A DNA stretch of 64,000 nucleotides. Source: Multifurca ochricompacta (lineage: Eukaryota; Basidiomycota; Agaricomycetes; Russulales; Russulaceae). The translations under genes and the position numbers were made by a program. The stretch covers positions 744,001 to 808,000 of the forward strand of contig WTXG01000002.1 in assembly GCA_022496185.1 (NCBI GenBank). The letters are read 5' to 3'. The notes under the pieces were generated by a model. That model made no database searches and was not told the origin of the DNA. It worked only from the letters and a program-made list of their open reading frames with translations. Within the stretch, counting starts at the first letter, position 1, and each line of letters opens with the position of its first letter. Shown here piece by piece: positions 23,554 to 34,976 of the stretch.

Positions 23554-26500
23554 TTAGCAATTTATCTGTTTCTGTCTTGGTGGTTTATACAGCTTCAACA
23601 TGAGAGAGCTACAAACGACTGAGACCGAGCTGAGATACAGATTGACGTGAGCAAGATAATAGTTGAGTATGTGAGGAAAACCACTTGCGACAAAGCCATG
23701 GCAAGCGAAGCAAAGACGGGACTAAGCCGGATGTTCCTAATAGGATACAGGACACCCGCCGCGACCGGGAGTGCAGCCATGTTATATACCAGTGCCCACA
23801 ACTGTAGATGCAAGATGTACGATGTCAACTCTAATGGCACGGAAGGTCGCCGCAAGGGAAAGTTCCACTCACGAAGTTAAGCTTCACCCGCCGATACACA
23901 GTGGAGGATAGATCGACCAAAGTCAGGATACTACCAAGATTTGACGAAATAAGGATGAATGAAGCACTCGACAATGCCACATCACTTCCTGACCCAATCG
24001 CGATGGCAACGTCAGAAGCAGCCAGGGCCTACGTGACTGTTAATCATCTCGTCAAGAACGGTAGTGACTGCTTTTGCGCCCACCGGTGCATCATTAATGC
24101 CATCCCCAACCATGGCGACCACACAGCGATTATTTGGCTTTCTCCCAAACAACCTTTTTAACTTCGATCGCTGCTTCTTCGGGGCATTCTCTTGGAGCCA
24201 ACGCACTTTTTCTGCCTAACCATTATCAACTATGGGGGAGACCGAAGGACAATTTTCCTAAAAATCACCTTTTCGTGAGGTAATACGCCTGCAATAACAT
24301 TAGACTCAGGTATGCCGGCCTGCTTGGCTACAGCCTTTGCGGTTGTTGAGTTGTCACCGGAGATCATCCATACTGACAACTTCTGAGATTGCAAGTGAGT
24401 AACCACAGCTTTGGCATCGGGTCGAAGAGAGTCGGCGATTGCGAAGAAGACAAGGACCCTGAACGGACTGCTTTCTGGCGATGCTTCGACCGTATCGTCT
24501 TGCCGAATAGCGAGCAGCACAACACTCTTACCCTCCGACTTCCAGGACTCCAGACGGCTAGCAAATTCTGTGTGAACTTCTGCTCCGTTCTCTGCCATCC
24601 ATGCCTCGTTCCCGATGATTGCCACGCAGCCTATACCTTTGAATGTCGCTTTGAGCCCCCGTCCTGGTCTTTCCTCCACGGAGGTAGCCGGATAAAATGC
24701 GGCGTGGTTTCCCTCGCAATACGAACGGATGGCCATAGCAAGGGGGTGAGAGCTGGATGCTTCCATCTCAGCTGCTAATCTAAGCACAGTTTCACGCTTC
24801 CACGGGCCACTGGCGCACAAGTCCTCACAATCAGTTACTGTCGGCCTGCCACCCATTGTTAATGTTCCCGTTTTATCGAAGACGATGGTGTCGAGCTGCG
24901 CAGCCTCCTGGAAGGCCTCGCCACCTCCACGAACCAAAATTCCAAACTTTGCAGCGACACCGGAACCGACAAGAAGAGCAGTTGGGGCTGCAAGGCCAAT
25001 GCCGCATGGACAAGCCACGACGAAGACGGCAATAGCGAATTCGAGAGACCACAGCGCTGGTGGAAGTGGCATCAACGCGGTATTCCTCACAGAGAAGTTC
25101 ACACTCACGCCATCCCCCTACGTCTTTATCAAGGTAGCTGCGTGGAAGAGCATTGCCTAGTCCTAGACTAAGCCATGTGGTCCAGGTAATGAGAGCGAGT
25201 AAGGTGACAACGGGAACAAAGTAACCCGTTAAAAGGTCTGCGAAACGTTCGATTGGTGCTCGTTTGGTTTGACTGTCTCGAACCACGTTGATGATGTGAT
25301 CAAGCCTGGGCACGGTGTCAGCACGTGTCAGTGTAGTACCAATAAGAATGAAGGTGCTGACATGGTTTTGCCCTCCCCTACATCTATTCTCACGTCTATA
25401 GCTTGCCCAATATTGACAGACCCTAAGAATACGTGATCCCCGGGATTTTTCTTGATTGGTTTAGATTCCCCTGTCACCAAGCTCTCGTCGAATGATGAGT
25501 GGCCATCAACAACCACGCCGTCGATGGGAGGCGTTGAACCATTTGTTACTCGGACGACATCACCTGTTTCTAAGAGATCAACGGGGACTTTCTGCACCCT
25601 AGAACTAGGCTTCGAAATATGGACTTGTGTTTCCACGTCTTTGTTGCCTTTTTCTATGTCTTCGTCCTCTCTGTGAAAGCTGACAAATGGGGCCTTCTCG
25701 TCTGCCAAGCCCACAACGAGCGCTTCAGCTGGCTTCAACTTTGCCAGGCTGGTGATTGCATCTCCTGTACGGCTCTTGCTATACGCCTCTATGTACCTAC
25801 CTGGCCTAGTGTCAGGTTTACAATCATTATGACAGGCAAATAGCATACCGACGAGAAGTAACATCGTGAGGAAGACAACGGAATCGAAATACGTCGATGT
25901 ATCGCCGTGGCCGTCTGGAGATGCTGAGCTAGAGGCCGCGAGGGCAAGCAAGACGATAGAGGAGAAATATGCTACTGAGACCCCGGAGGATATCTGTCGT
26001 ACCGAGGTCAATTAAATTAGCGAACGGAGGAGCGGAAAGACACAGAGACATACCAACAAATTCATGCTCCCGAAACGAAGAAAACGGTTCCATATGGGGG
26101 TGCGACTTCCTCTTCTCCACAGGGCGTATACCTCTTTAACACTTCGCCTATGAAATTTCCCTGCGCTATAGAACATTATAGGTGTCGCCAAGAAAAACAA
26201 CGACCATTGGACGCGTGAAGCATTTCCTATCCACATCGGTTCCATCAAAAACTGTCTGGTACGATTCTTTGTTGGGGTGAAGCTCATGAAGACGACGCCG
26301 ATTATGAAAGTAGGGACGGCAACAATGATGGAAAACCCGAGGCGGTAAAGAAGACTGCGTTTCTCTCTTGCTTGAACAGACCGAGCGCGGTCCTCGAGAG
26401 AAGGCGTTTTTTGGACGGTAACTCTGAAAGGGGGACTACTGGACAGCACAATGGCGGAGACAATATCGCGTATGGTAAAGGTAGGCGGTGATGGCCCGTA

Positions 26501-27750
26501 GGTCAGACGAAGAATGGGATCACTAAGAGTTGGTGGTTCGGCGCATTTTATCTGATCCATTTTCTCGAGGCACTCTGCAATTTTTTCGGGACAATGGCTG
26601 ATGGGATCTATCAGGGCCTTGTGCGGAAATCTCAGATACGATGACCTACTCGCAGAACATCCCCTCTATACGTAGGGCGATGGAACGTAGACCTGGTTGA
26701 GCCCTCGGATCATTTGGCATCACTTTGACAGGTTCTACATTGACCACAGAAACTTCGTATCCTGCGGATTGGACAACATCTTGCACTTCTGTTATCAGTT
26801 TCTTGCTTTCCACTGTCAAGGAGGCAGAATTTCCGATGAGATTAACCGAGACATCTGTAACACCTTCTAATTCACAAAGAATTCTGGTGATGGTGGACGA
26901 GCATGAGACACAAGTCATGCCGCCTACAGAGAGTGAAAGGTAGAAGGGCCCATCCATGTCGAAACGTATGGTTCCTGTGTCCAGGGGTTGAAGTGATACA
27001 ACATCGGCCTCATATCCAATGGCTTTAATAGTCTCGAGAACGTTACCCATGATAGTCTTGTTATCCAAGATAACGGTGGCCGAGTTTCCAAGAAGTGAGA
27101 CCACCACGTCATGCACGCCCGATATGCCTGAAAGGGCCTGAAATATTGCAGTTGCACACGATGGGCACGTCATTCCTCCGACAGAAAGGGTGAGACGACT
27201 AGGAGCATGGCTTTGATAAGCAGTCTTATTTATGGTTATGGGTGCACCCTGCGGGGGGTTGACTGTCTCCAAGGACACAGGTAGGTGAAGGGAATGTTCC
27301 GAGGGGGCCACCACCTCTGGTATTTCAGGCGAATTGAGGCCACTGTTGATCTCGTGCTGACAGACACGGCATTGCTCCAGGTGTTTTTTAGCTTTACGGG
27401 AGGTAGCAGAGGAATCCTTGGGTTCCGATGGCTGCTTATGGTCTGCTCCTGTGGCATCCGCAATCTCAAAACCGGCATCTTCAATTGCCTCCTTCATGGT
27501 GAAATACAATAAGGAGGTAGGATGGCGGATGATAACACATTGAGAGAGAATGGATACGTGAATGGAGTAGGACGAGGGGGTGAGCACTTGAAGAGCCTCT
27601 TCGATAGTATGGACGCAACTTCCGAGTCATTGAAATTAGATTGGATATTAGGAATTGGGACCAGCTGAGGGAACTCGGAACGTACCTTCCGCAATGGAGA
27701 TTGGAGATGAAGATTGTTGTGATAACTTCATCGCGGGTATTTACCGACAT
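23554..27750 (-). CDS. CCC2: Copper-transporting P1B-type ATPase (Ccc2/ATP7 family)
   Basis: Pumps Cu(I) into the late secretory pathway to load multicopper enzymes such as Fet3 and laccases. The N-terminus carries four CxxC metal-binding sites: LHCGSC (formed across the first intron), GMTCPSC, GMTCVSC and GMFCDHC (formed across an intron near 26600-26650). Membrane and catalytic motifs follow: the [13 protein letters not shown] ion-binding segment, [12 protein letters not shown] with the phosphorylated Asp, SSHPLA with the P1B His-Pro, [26 protein letters not shown] (after splicing) and the conserved C-terminal [19 protein letters not shown]. The true C-terminus, [18 protein letters not shown] followed by a short tail, is reached only by using a GC-AG intron (GCAAGT donor near 23692). 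Reading through gives a different, unconserved tail. The start at 27750 is the first ATG of the exon that carries the first CxxC half-site. Length is about 1,000-1,050 residues, normal for the family. Confidence 0.92.
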
Positions 27751-28054
27751 TTGAGCGGTACTTTGAACGTGAAGAGAGGGAAAAGAGGTGCAGTGGAAGA
27801 AGAAATAATAAATGTATATATATATCGCTGTGCGCTGTGCAAGCACCCCCCCCCCCCCCTGGCACCCGCAGAATTGCCTCGCTGACGACTGGCGTCTGAG
27901 TTTGATCATGAGATCATGAGGCAATTGTGCGAATCTCTGATCAGTACAGTACACCGAACACCCATCTTTCGGGGTCCGACAGACCAACCCACAACCGCAC
28001 CGATCCGATAGATAGAATGAATGACTGATGACTGATTGAGGAGTGCATACATCA
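27751..28054. promoter_or_regulatory. Bidirectional promoter region CCC2 / VIP1
   Basis: A 304-bp spacer between two divergent genes. It contains a TA repeat (about 27816-27825) and a 14-base C run at 27846-27859, both common in fungal core promoters. No copper-response element could be assigned with confidence. Confidence 0.4.
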
Positions 28055-31000
28055 ATGCATTGGGATAGGCCTTCTCGCGTCTCATTATTGCATACTGCAG
28101 ATAGATATTCTCCTCGCTCAAGCTCAATTCTAGCTAGATCATCTACCCCGTCCCCAACAGGATCTCACACCTCGGATTTATACTTTGGAAATGAGACTCC
28201 AAAGCCGACCATCGTCCTTGGAATATGTGCAATGGACATCAAAGCTCGCTCAAAAGCAATGAGAGAAATTCTTACACGTCTCGTGGATAGAGCGAGGGGG
28301 GCCATTGAGGTCAAGGTTTTCGGAGATAAAGTCATCCTAGATGAAGGTGAGCGAAAATCTCCCTGGTTTGCGCATTTTTTCTTGACATACTTTCAAACAG
28401 ACGTCGAAGATTGGCCGAGATGTGATATTCTCATTTCTTTCTTTTCTACGGACTTCCCTTTGGAAAAAGCCATTTCCTACGTAAAGCTACGCGGCCCATT
28501 CTGTATCAATGAGCTTGTGCCCCAAGCACTCCTCTGGGACCGCCGTTTAGTGGGACTTGTTTTGGACCATTTAAAGGTACCTACTCCAAAGCGCTTGGAA
28601 GTATCTCGCGACGGTGGACCCAAGGTGGACGATGAACTCAAAAAATATATGAAGGCCAGGATTGGCATCGAGCTAGGCAGCTTCCGGGTCACCCCTGAAG
28701 TCACCCTGCGTGATGATGGAAATGCCATTATCATCGATGGCCAAGTGTTAGAAAAGCCGTTTGTGGAGAAGCCGATGAGCGGTGAAGACCATAATGTCTA
28801 TATATACTTTAGAAACGGTGGTGGACGCCGTCTCTTCAGAAAGGTAAGGGTAGGGTAAGCCTCGGACGGGGACATAACCTTTTCTAACGAACTACTTAAT
28901 GAACACCTGACGAATGGATCCATTCCAGGTTGGGAACAAAAGTAGTGAACTCGATCCCAGCTTGATGTCTCCGAGGACGGATGGCTCATACATATATGAA
29001 GAATTCATTGATGTTGACAATTCTGAAGATATCAAAGTTTACACTGTCGGAAAAGAGTATACCCATGCGGAGACACGCAAGTCTCCCGTCGTTGACGGGG
29101 TTGTGAGACGGAATACTGACGGGAAAGAGATTCGGTGAGCGTGAACTCGTTATGATCGTCAGTGTCAGTCGCTAAATGGGGTAGATTCATCACGCACCTG
29201 AGTGATGAGGAGAAATCCTGGGCGGTGAAGATCTGTGATGCATTTGGTCAGAGGATTTGTGGCTATGATATGCTGCGGTGTGATAACGGTGCACGGAGCC
29301 AAGTGATCGATGTTAATGGCTGGAGTTTCGTTAAGGGCAACGAATCCTATTACGGTGCGCATATTTGAACCATCGCGAACACGAACCAACACCGCTCTCA
29401 TCTTCTATTATGTAGACAAAGCGGCTGACATTCTGTCAGCCCTTTGCACTCGTATATCGGCAGCTCCGGATAGACAACTGATCAACTCAGAGTCTGCGAC
29501 CCCAGAAGCACCGACGTGGTTATTAAAGGCAAACGTGACCGTCTTTCGTCACGCTGACCGAACTCCGAAGCAGAAGCTCAAGTTTAATTTCCCTATTGGA
29601 GAGGGATGGACTCAGCCATTTGTCACTCTCCTTAATGGTGAAAAAGAAGAGATAATTCTCCGCGAAAGAGAACAACTCAGCCGGATCGCGGTCGCAGTTG
29701 AGGAGGCCAAACGATTAGGCGCAGACGGGGAGGACCTGAATAAATTGACTTTACTCAACAATGCACTATTTAGCAAGATTGAACTTCCAGGGACCAAAGC
29801 TCAACTCAAACCGGTCTATTCTAAAAAAGCAGCGGGACAACCGAGGAAATTAGTCAAACTGACGCTCGTATTTAAATGGGGTGGAGAGTTCACTCACTCG
29901 GCAAGGTATCAATCCCGGGATTTGGGCGAGAATATGAAGAAAGATATTTCCATTATGAGTAAGTCTTATTATATTTATTTATTTATTTATTAATATCCTC
30001 GCCGCAGACAAGGATGTTCTAAATAACGTCAAGGTGAGGAGTGTATTTGATTCATGATTCACTTTTGGTGACTTCTTAACCACTTTTAACATAGATATAT
30101 ACATCTTCGGAACGTCGTGTCATTGCTTCTGCCGAGATTTTTGCGGCCGCCCTCCTTGATCATTATCACCATCATAATCATCATCATAATCATCATCATC
30201 ATCATCATCACCATCATCACCATAACCATAATAACCATAATAACAATAATAATAACCATAATCATTCCTATTCAACTTCAACTTCTTCTTCAACCTCAAC
30301 TTCCACCTCCTCAACACCCACTCGCTCTGGGAGATCATCCTCAGATGGCCCCTCTGGCCATACCATCACCCCAAAGTCTTCTATGTCCTTAAGAGAGCCC
30401 CTCAGGCTCATCGTACGCAAAGACCTTCTTGATGACTCAAACGCAGCCAAGGACCTCATGGATGACGTTAAGAAACGTCTCAAAATTTTGCTCCGACCTG
30501 GCGAGTCAGAAAAGCGACCGGAACTTACTTGGCCAAAGAGCATGAACAAAGAACCCGTAGAAGTCGTCAAGGTAAGCTCGTCGTTCTCCCGTCCTTGCGA
30601 AGAGGAAGAAAGAATCGTCCTTCCACCCGATACAGGAAGTAATCGAACTACTCAGCGGTTTTCGGGCCATAATGGGTCGAAATTTTGATAATCTGGACAT
30701 TGAGAAGATTCAAGAACGATGGTATGTCCTACTACAAAGTAAACGTAGACCACAGTGGGGTTGACTTTTACCGAGGTGTTGCGGAGACGAGCCTTGGCTC
30801 TTCCGTGAGCGTTGGGAGAAGCTGTTCGAGGATTTTTGTGACGTGAAGCCGGAGAAATTCGACCCATCACGGGTAAGTACCGGTTATGAGCTTCTCACCG
30901 TTGGGTCATGTATGCATGAATTGGACTGTGACTCGACGTTTTCCCAGGTGTCAGAGTTATACGACACGATTAAGTACTGCGCTCTCCACCACCGCACTTT

Positions 31001-31819
31001 CCTTTTCGCCATTTTCGACGAGAGCGGTGGACAGGACAACCATCAACCCCGTGACCGTAGGCTCCACGAACTGTATGGCCGTGCTAAGGCCCTGTTCGAC
31101 CTGGTAGCGCCACAAGAATATGGCATCGAACCTGAGGAAAAGTTCCTCGTCTTCCCTGTGTTCTTATGGACATCGACTGATTCCAGAACTCATTCTAGAG
31201 AGGAGATCGGGGTCCTCACTTCGCTCCCGCTTCTCCGCAAAGTTGTAGAGGACCTTGAAGATGCGCGCAACTATGGCGGGAGCTCATTGACCTGTTACTT
31301 CACCAAGGAGAGCCACATTCACACGCTAGTGAATCTCGTTCTCCTCTCGGGCCTGCCAATTGCGAATCGACGGATACCTGAGCTCGATTACGCGGTATGC
31401 ATCCAACTTCATGTCCTGCATATGATTAACTATTTCCTTATTGAATGATGATAACAGTCCCATATCACGCATGTCATTTCCAAGATTAGCCTTGAAAAGA
31501 ATGCACTGACTTCCTTCTCAGGTTTGAGTTGTATGAGCGCAACTATGGCCGAGGCAAGTCCGACAAAGAGTATTCTATCAAGATTTCGTTGAGTGAAGGC
31601 GCTCATTCGTCTAATGTTCTCGACTCTGCTCTGGACGCTCGGCACTCGTTGAACGTGCAGCAGCGACGGTTAGGCTACAGTGTACCCTCTTTCCAGGAAC
31701 AATCTGTTGATCTTGTTCACAGAAAGTTGACTCAGCACTTGCCATATAGCCTCGTCATAGAGAAGCTGTCGAAGCACTTCGGCCGCCGCACACAGGAAGT
31801 GAGCCTAGCCAACATGTAG
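28055..31819 (+). CDS. VIP1: Diphosphoinositol pentakisphosphate kinase/phosphatase (Vip1/Asp1/PPIP5K)
   Basis: Bifunctional enzyme that makes and removes 1-position inositol pyrophosphates, controlling phosphate signalling and morphogenesis. The N-terminal ATP-grasp kinase shows the typical entry [52 protein letters not shown] and [12 protein letters not shown]. The histidine phosphatase domain begins with [17 protein letters not shown] ([10 protein letters not shown] signature) and continues to [20 protein letters not shown] and [15 protein letters not shown]. Within the phosphatase domain, right after [18 protein letters not shown], is a low-complexity insert of about 60 residues (nt 30158-30350), mainly His and Asn followed by Ser/Thr. 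The conserved sequence resumes with [21 protein letters not shown]. The first ATG in frame is at 28055, after a GTG at 28043. At least seven introns are spliced. Its neighbour CCC2 is divergent. Confidence 0.92.
30158..30272 (+). repeat. CAT/AAT triplet tract encoding His/Asn-rich insert
   Basis: An imperfect (CAT/CAC/AAT)n tract inside the Vip1 phosphatase coding region. It is open in the gene's own frame and flanked by conserved Vip1 sequence without splice signals that would remove it cleanly. It encodes runs of up to about eleven His interspersed with Asn. Confidence 0.85.
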
Positions 31820-32108
31820 TATTCGCTGACAGAGCTGATTTCGCGAGATAGGACGACGACACGGGCCCAGAGACGTCCCTTGTTATCGAGGCGTTGCCCG
31901 CAACGGTTGCCAATGAAAGCAGCAAGGATTACCCTTGAATGAAGCCACCCACGGTAACCGAGTTGAGCTTATTTGGCTGAACTCAGCCCCACATCGACCA
32001 AATTATAGTGTACCATCACCACTACATAGTTTATGGTATCCCATAATCTATTGTAGGTAAAGAATGCAATATAGACACGCGAATGCCACCAACGAAACGC
32101 ACCTTCCT

Positions 32109-33046
32109 TCAGGTTGATTGAGGAGGGTCTTCCCATGCCTGTAGGCCAAGTCGAGCACGCAACACGCTAGATTGCTCGCGGTTCAGCTCGCGGAAGATCA
32201 GACTGTGCGGTGGGCCCTTTGCGTTTGCCATTGAAGGATGGTCTTGGTCAAAGAGCGCGGATGCTGTCTGGGAAAGCATCGATGACTGGATTGCCAGTGC
32301 AGCAAAAGATGAGGTTGTATCATGGTACCTGTAGGACGAGATCCTGCATCACCACCCCTGTGCTATGAAGAAAACGTCAGTCACTTACAACCTGTGTACA
32401 GGGAGGTCAGGGCAGTTGCGAAGGTATGGATCGAGAAGGACGACTCGCCTGAATGCTTCTTTATTCAAGCAATCACTCTCTTTGATCTGGTCCAGCGCGT
32501 GCTTCTTGAACGAGGCTTTGATGTAGTAAAGAATGTCGTGCGCATGATGCTCTTTGGCCTAGTAAAGCCGTGTCGGCTGTCAAATTAAGGACAATAACAC
32601 TGGACGCGGCGATTACCGACCGCCACGGATTGAACTTGGGAGCAAGGTTAAAAGTTCCATCTTGATGAGAAATGAGCGGGTGGAAGACATCGGTAGTGAA
32701 GTGCACGGTTGGAGGTCGTTCAGGATAATTGTCGGGAAACGTCAGACGAAACTTCAAGATGGAGTCTGTGTAGTAGCCTTACCTACAGATGAATTTGGCT
32801 TGCCAAAAAAATAAAATAGGGTGTACGAGGCTCACCCTGGTGTATGAAGAGAACTGCATCCCATATAGATAGATCATCCACGAATGGAATGACATACATG
32901 CCAAGCGGGCAGTGGAACTGATAACGCAATGAAGCATACTCGAGAGAGATGGTAGCACGCGAGAGGTGGTTGACAAATGGGTTGTTAACTGACGGTCCAG
33001 ACTTACGGAGGAGAGCGGGGGTGGAAGTGGAAGTGGATGAGGACAT
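32109..33046 (-). CDS. Catalytically inactive ubiquitin-conjugating (UEV) protein, AKTIP/FTS-like
   Basis: The UBC fold is clear: LEYASLRYQFHCPLGMYVIP, then a weakly conserved DDLSIWDAVLFIHQ, FRLTFPDNYPERPPTVHFTT, DVFHPLIS and FNLAPKFNPWR. In active E2 enzymes the stretch after HPN is followed by the catalytic Cys. Here HPLISHQDGTFNLAP has no Cys, as in AKTIP/FTS proteins, which join Hook-type dynein adaptors in vesicle transport. The C-terminal extension (FAALAIQSSMLSQTASALFD, SLIFRELNREQSSVLRARL) is predicted helical. The start at 33046 is followed by a Ser/Thr-rich leader. Several introns are needed near 32370-32480, 32580-32620 and 32770-32850. It is divergent from the HIG1 gene, sharing a promoter region of about 170 bp. 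Membership in a Hook complex is inferred from the family, not seen here. Confidence 0.75.
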
Positions 33047-33217
33047 TGAGATTGAGATTATTGATGGTCGGTCACCTCGTCGACGATCACCGGACTTAGG
33101 CTCCGCTCCGATAAATATTTAATATTTATACACTCTCTACTTCTCTAGTACTCTCTACTCCTTGCTCTCCTCCTCTCACTCACTTTAAACGGCCCTTTTA
33201 ATTGCTACACTTTTACG

Positions 33218-33961
33218 ATGAAGGTTAATGTCACTCGAGAAGAACTTGAGGCATTTGATCGTGCCACTATTCGTGGCTCTATTGAGGGTATCGCTGGTGG
33301 TCTAGCCATCTCTCTCCCGGCCTCATTTGCCGCCCAACGTTACTGGCCCGCATATCGTGCCCTTCCCTTACCTCTCAAAGCCCTTGGAGTTGTTCTTATT
33401 GTCGGCCCTACTTGGGCTATTCAGACAGAACGCCGAGGGGTTGAATTCGATGAGAAACATAACTGGTAAGTTTGTTGTATGGCTGAGCGGACATACTGGA
33501 CCAATGACTGACGTCTACGTAGGAAAGGCGTTGGCCGCCAGCTTCTGGATAACGCTAAAGATCGTGAAGCATCCGAATGGGATAACCTAAGCTCGAAAGA
33601 GAAAGTTTCGAAATGGGTCGCTCGTCATCAGTACAAGGTTATACTGGGTAGCTGGGCCGCCAGCATGGCCGTCGCTGGCACCATCATCATGCGCGATAGG
33701 TATGCGTTATTCATCATAATCATAGCTATTATTCAGCAACCTCACGTTCCCTCTCCCAGACATCAATCCACTTCACAGAAAGTCGTCCAGGCTCGGATGT
33801 GGGCTCAAGGCTTGACAATAGGAATTCTTATTGCGGCTGGAATCCTCACACACTCCCAGCGCGAGGAAGCTATGAAGAAACATATTGTCGATCACTCGTG
33901 GCGCGAACTGCTTGACGTGGAGGCCCGAGAAGCTGAATCACGGAAAATTAAGCAACTTTAG
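33218..33961 (+). CDS. RCF2: HIG1-domain protein, Rcf2-like respiratory supercomplex factor
   Basis: Mitochondrial inner-membrane protein of the hypoxia-induced family that associates with cytochrome c oxidase. The N-terminal half holds a glycine-rich first membrane segment (GIAGGLAISLPASFAAQRYW) and a second (LKALGVVLIVGPTWAIQTE). The C-terminal HIG1 domain has two more (KVILGSWAASMAVAGTIIM and LTIGILIAAGILTHS) bridged by the family motif VVQARMWAQG. Three exons with GTAAGT and GTATGC donors give about 205 residues, near Rcf2 size. The protein ends at 33961 after ESRKIKQL. A clear paralogue lies at 40114-40934 on the other strand. Rcf1 is less likely because of the extra N-terminal membrane pair. 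Confidence 0.8.
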
Positions 33962-34046
33962 AACAACCGTGTAAATAAATTTTTGCTGGCGTTGGGCGTT
34001 GGATAGACATTAACACTAATGAAGTCACCTTGCTCTCCCCCACGCT

Positions 34047-34119
34047 GACATCCCTAAAGTGGTAGTGTTGTCACACGACTTTGATTTGTAATAATATTTA
34101 TTTAAAAAGGAAGGTTATC
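34047..34119 (+). repeat. Left terminal inverted repeat
   Basis: Pairs with 34772-34844 with only a few mismatches and a shifted single-base gap in the TCACACGACTTT region. Confidence 0.85.
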
Positions 34120-34771
34120 GGAAGGTTATCAATGATAATAAAAGACCATTACAAATCAAAGTCATGTGACATGTAGACAACAACCTAATAGTGGACTGCT
34201 CATGCAACAACCTCACCCCCCCTCACCTTCATCCAGGACATGCGGGCCTTCACAAGGCCTCCTTTGGTGAGATGACCTTGCAGCTGGATTAAGTCTGAGT
34301 TGGTGACGTTGGGTAGTATGGGTAAGTTCACCTTTCTTCTCCAACACACAGGCTCTCTTCCCCTCTTCACTCCTTCTCTATTACACACTATCTCTCTTGT
34401 TTCCCTCTACCAGGAGGTCTCGCACATGGTGGTTCCCACCCTTCTCTCATGTTCATAACAGTAGTTACTGTATAGTGGTAGCTGCATGATTCGGGCAAGG
34501 CTCAGAAATGCGAATAAAATTGATTTCAAAAAACAAAAAAAACTATTAGTTAACATCCTCCCTCTTCCTGTCCATGCAATGGACAATAACACTCCTTCTG
34601 CTACAAATGTTCTACTGCTCTAGACCCACACATTCTGATGAGAACACATGATACACAATGAATGTCATAAAATAGCTAGACATAGAGAAGTGAGAACATG
34701 AGAACAAATGCACAAAGTTCTTATCTAATCCTTATCTGATCTTATGCCAACTTTGATTTGTAATATTTCGT

Positions 34772-34844
34772 GATAACTTTCCTTTTTAAATAAATATTAT
34801 TACAAATCAAAGTTGTGAGACAATATTACCACTTTAGGGATGTC
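34772..34844 (-). repeat. Right terminal inverted repeat
   Basis: Reverse complement of the left repeat, ending GGGATGTC at 34844. Confidence 0.85.
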
Positions 34845-34976
34845 GAATTAATGATAATAGTAATAAATAAATAAATAAATACTAAGTATTTATTTAAGGG
34901 GTTATCCCAGGCGCAATGTGATATGTGATATTTGATGATGTGGATGATGAAAGGATGAAACCTCTTCTCTTCTCTC

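Larger units (their letters stand above)
34047..34844. mobile_element. Non-autonomous DNA element with about 73-bp terminal inverted repeats
   Basis: The left end 34047-34119 and the right end 34772-34844 are near-perfect inverted copies starting GACATCCCTAAAGTGGTA and running through ACTTTGATTTGTAATAAT to an A-rich block. A further 15-bp ACTTTGATTTGTAAT copy lies inside each end (34148-34162 and 34750-34764), so each terminus can also fold on itself. The total is 798 bp, with no transposase coding sequence. A target-site duplication is not evident at these borders, so the exact limits are provisional. It fills the 1-kb gap between the Rcf2-like and RRM genes. A MITE or two inverted foldback copies are the likely explanations. 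Confidence 0.75.

Noticed and set aside
23595..23855. Separate small membrane protein on the minus strand
   Set aside because: It is the last part of CCC2. A GC-AG intron converts its end to the conserved ATPase C-terminus.
30120..30338. Minus-strand Asp/Tyr-rich open frame
   Set aside because: It is the antisense shadow of the His/Asn triplet tract in Vip1 and has no independent support.
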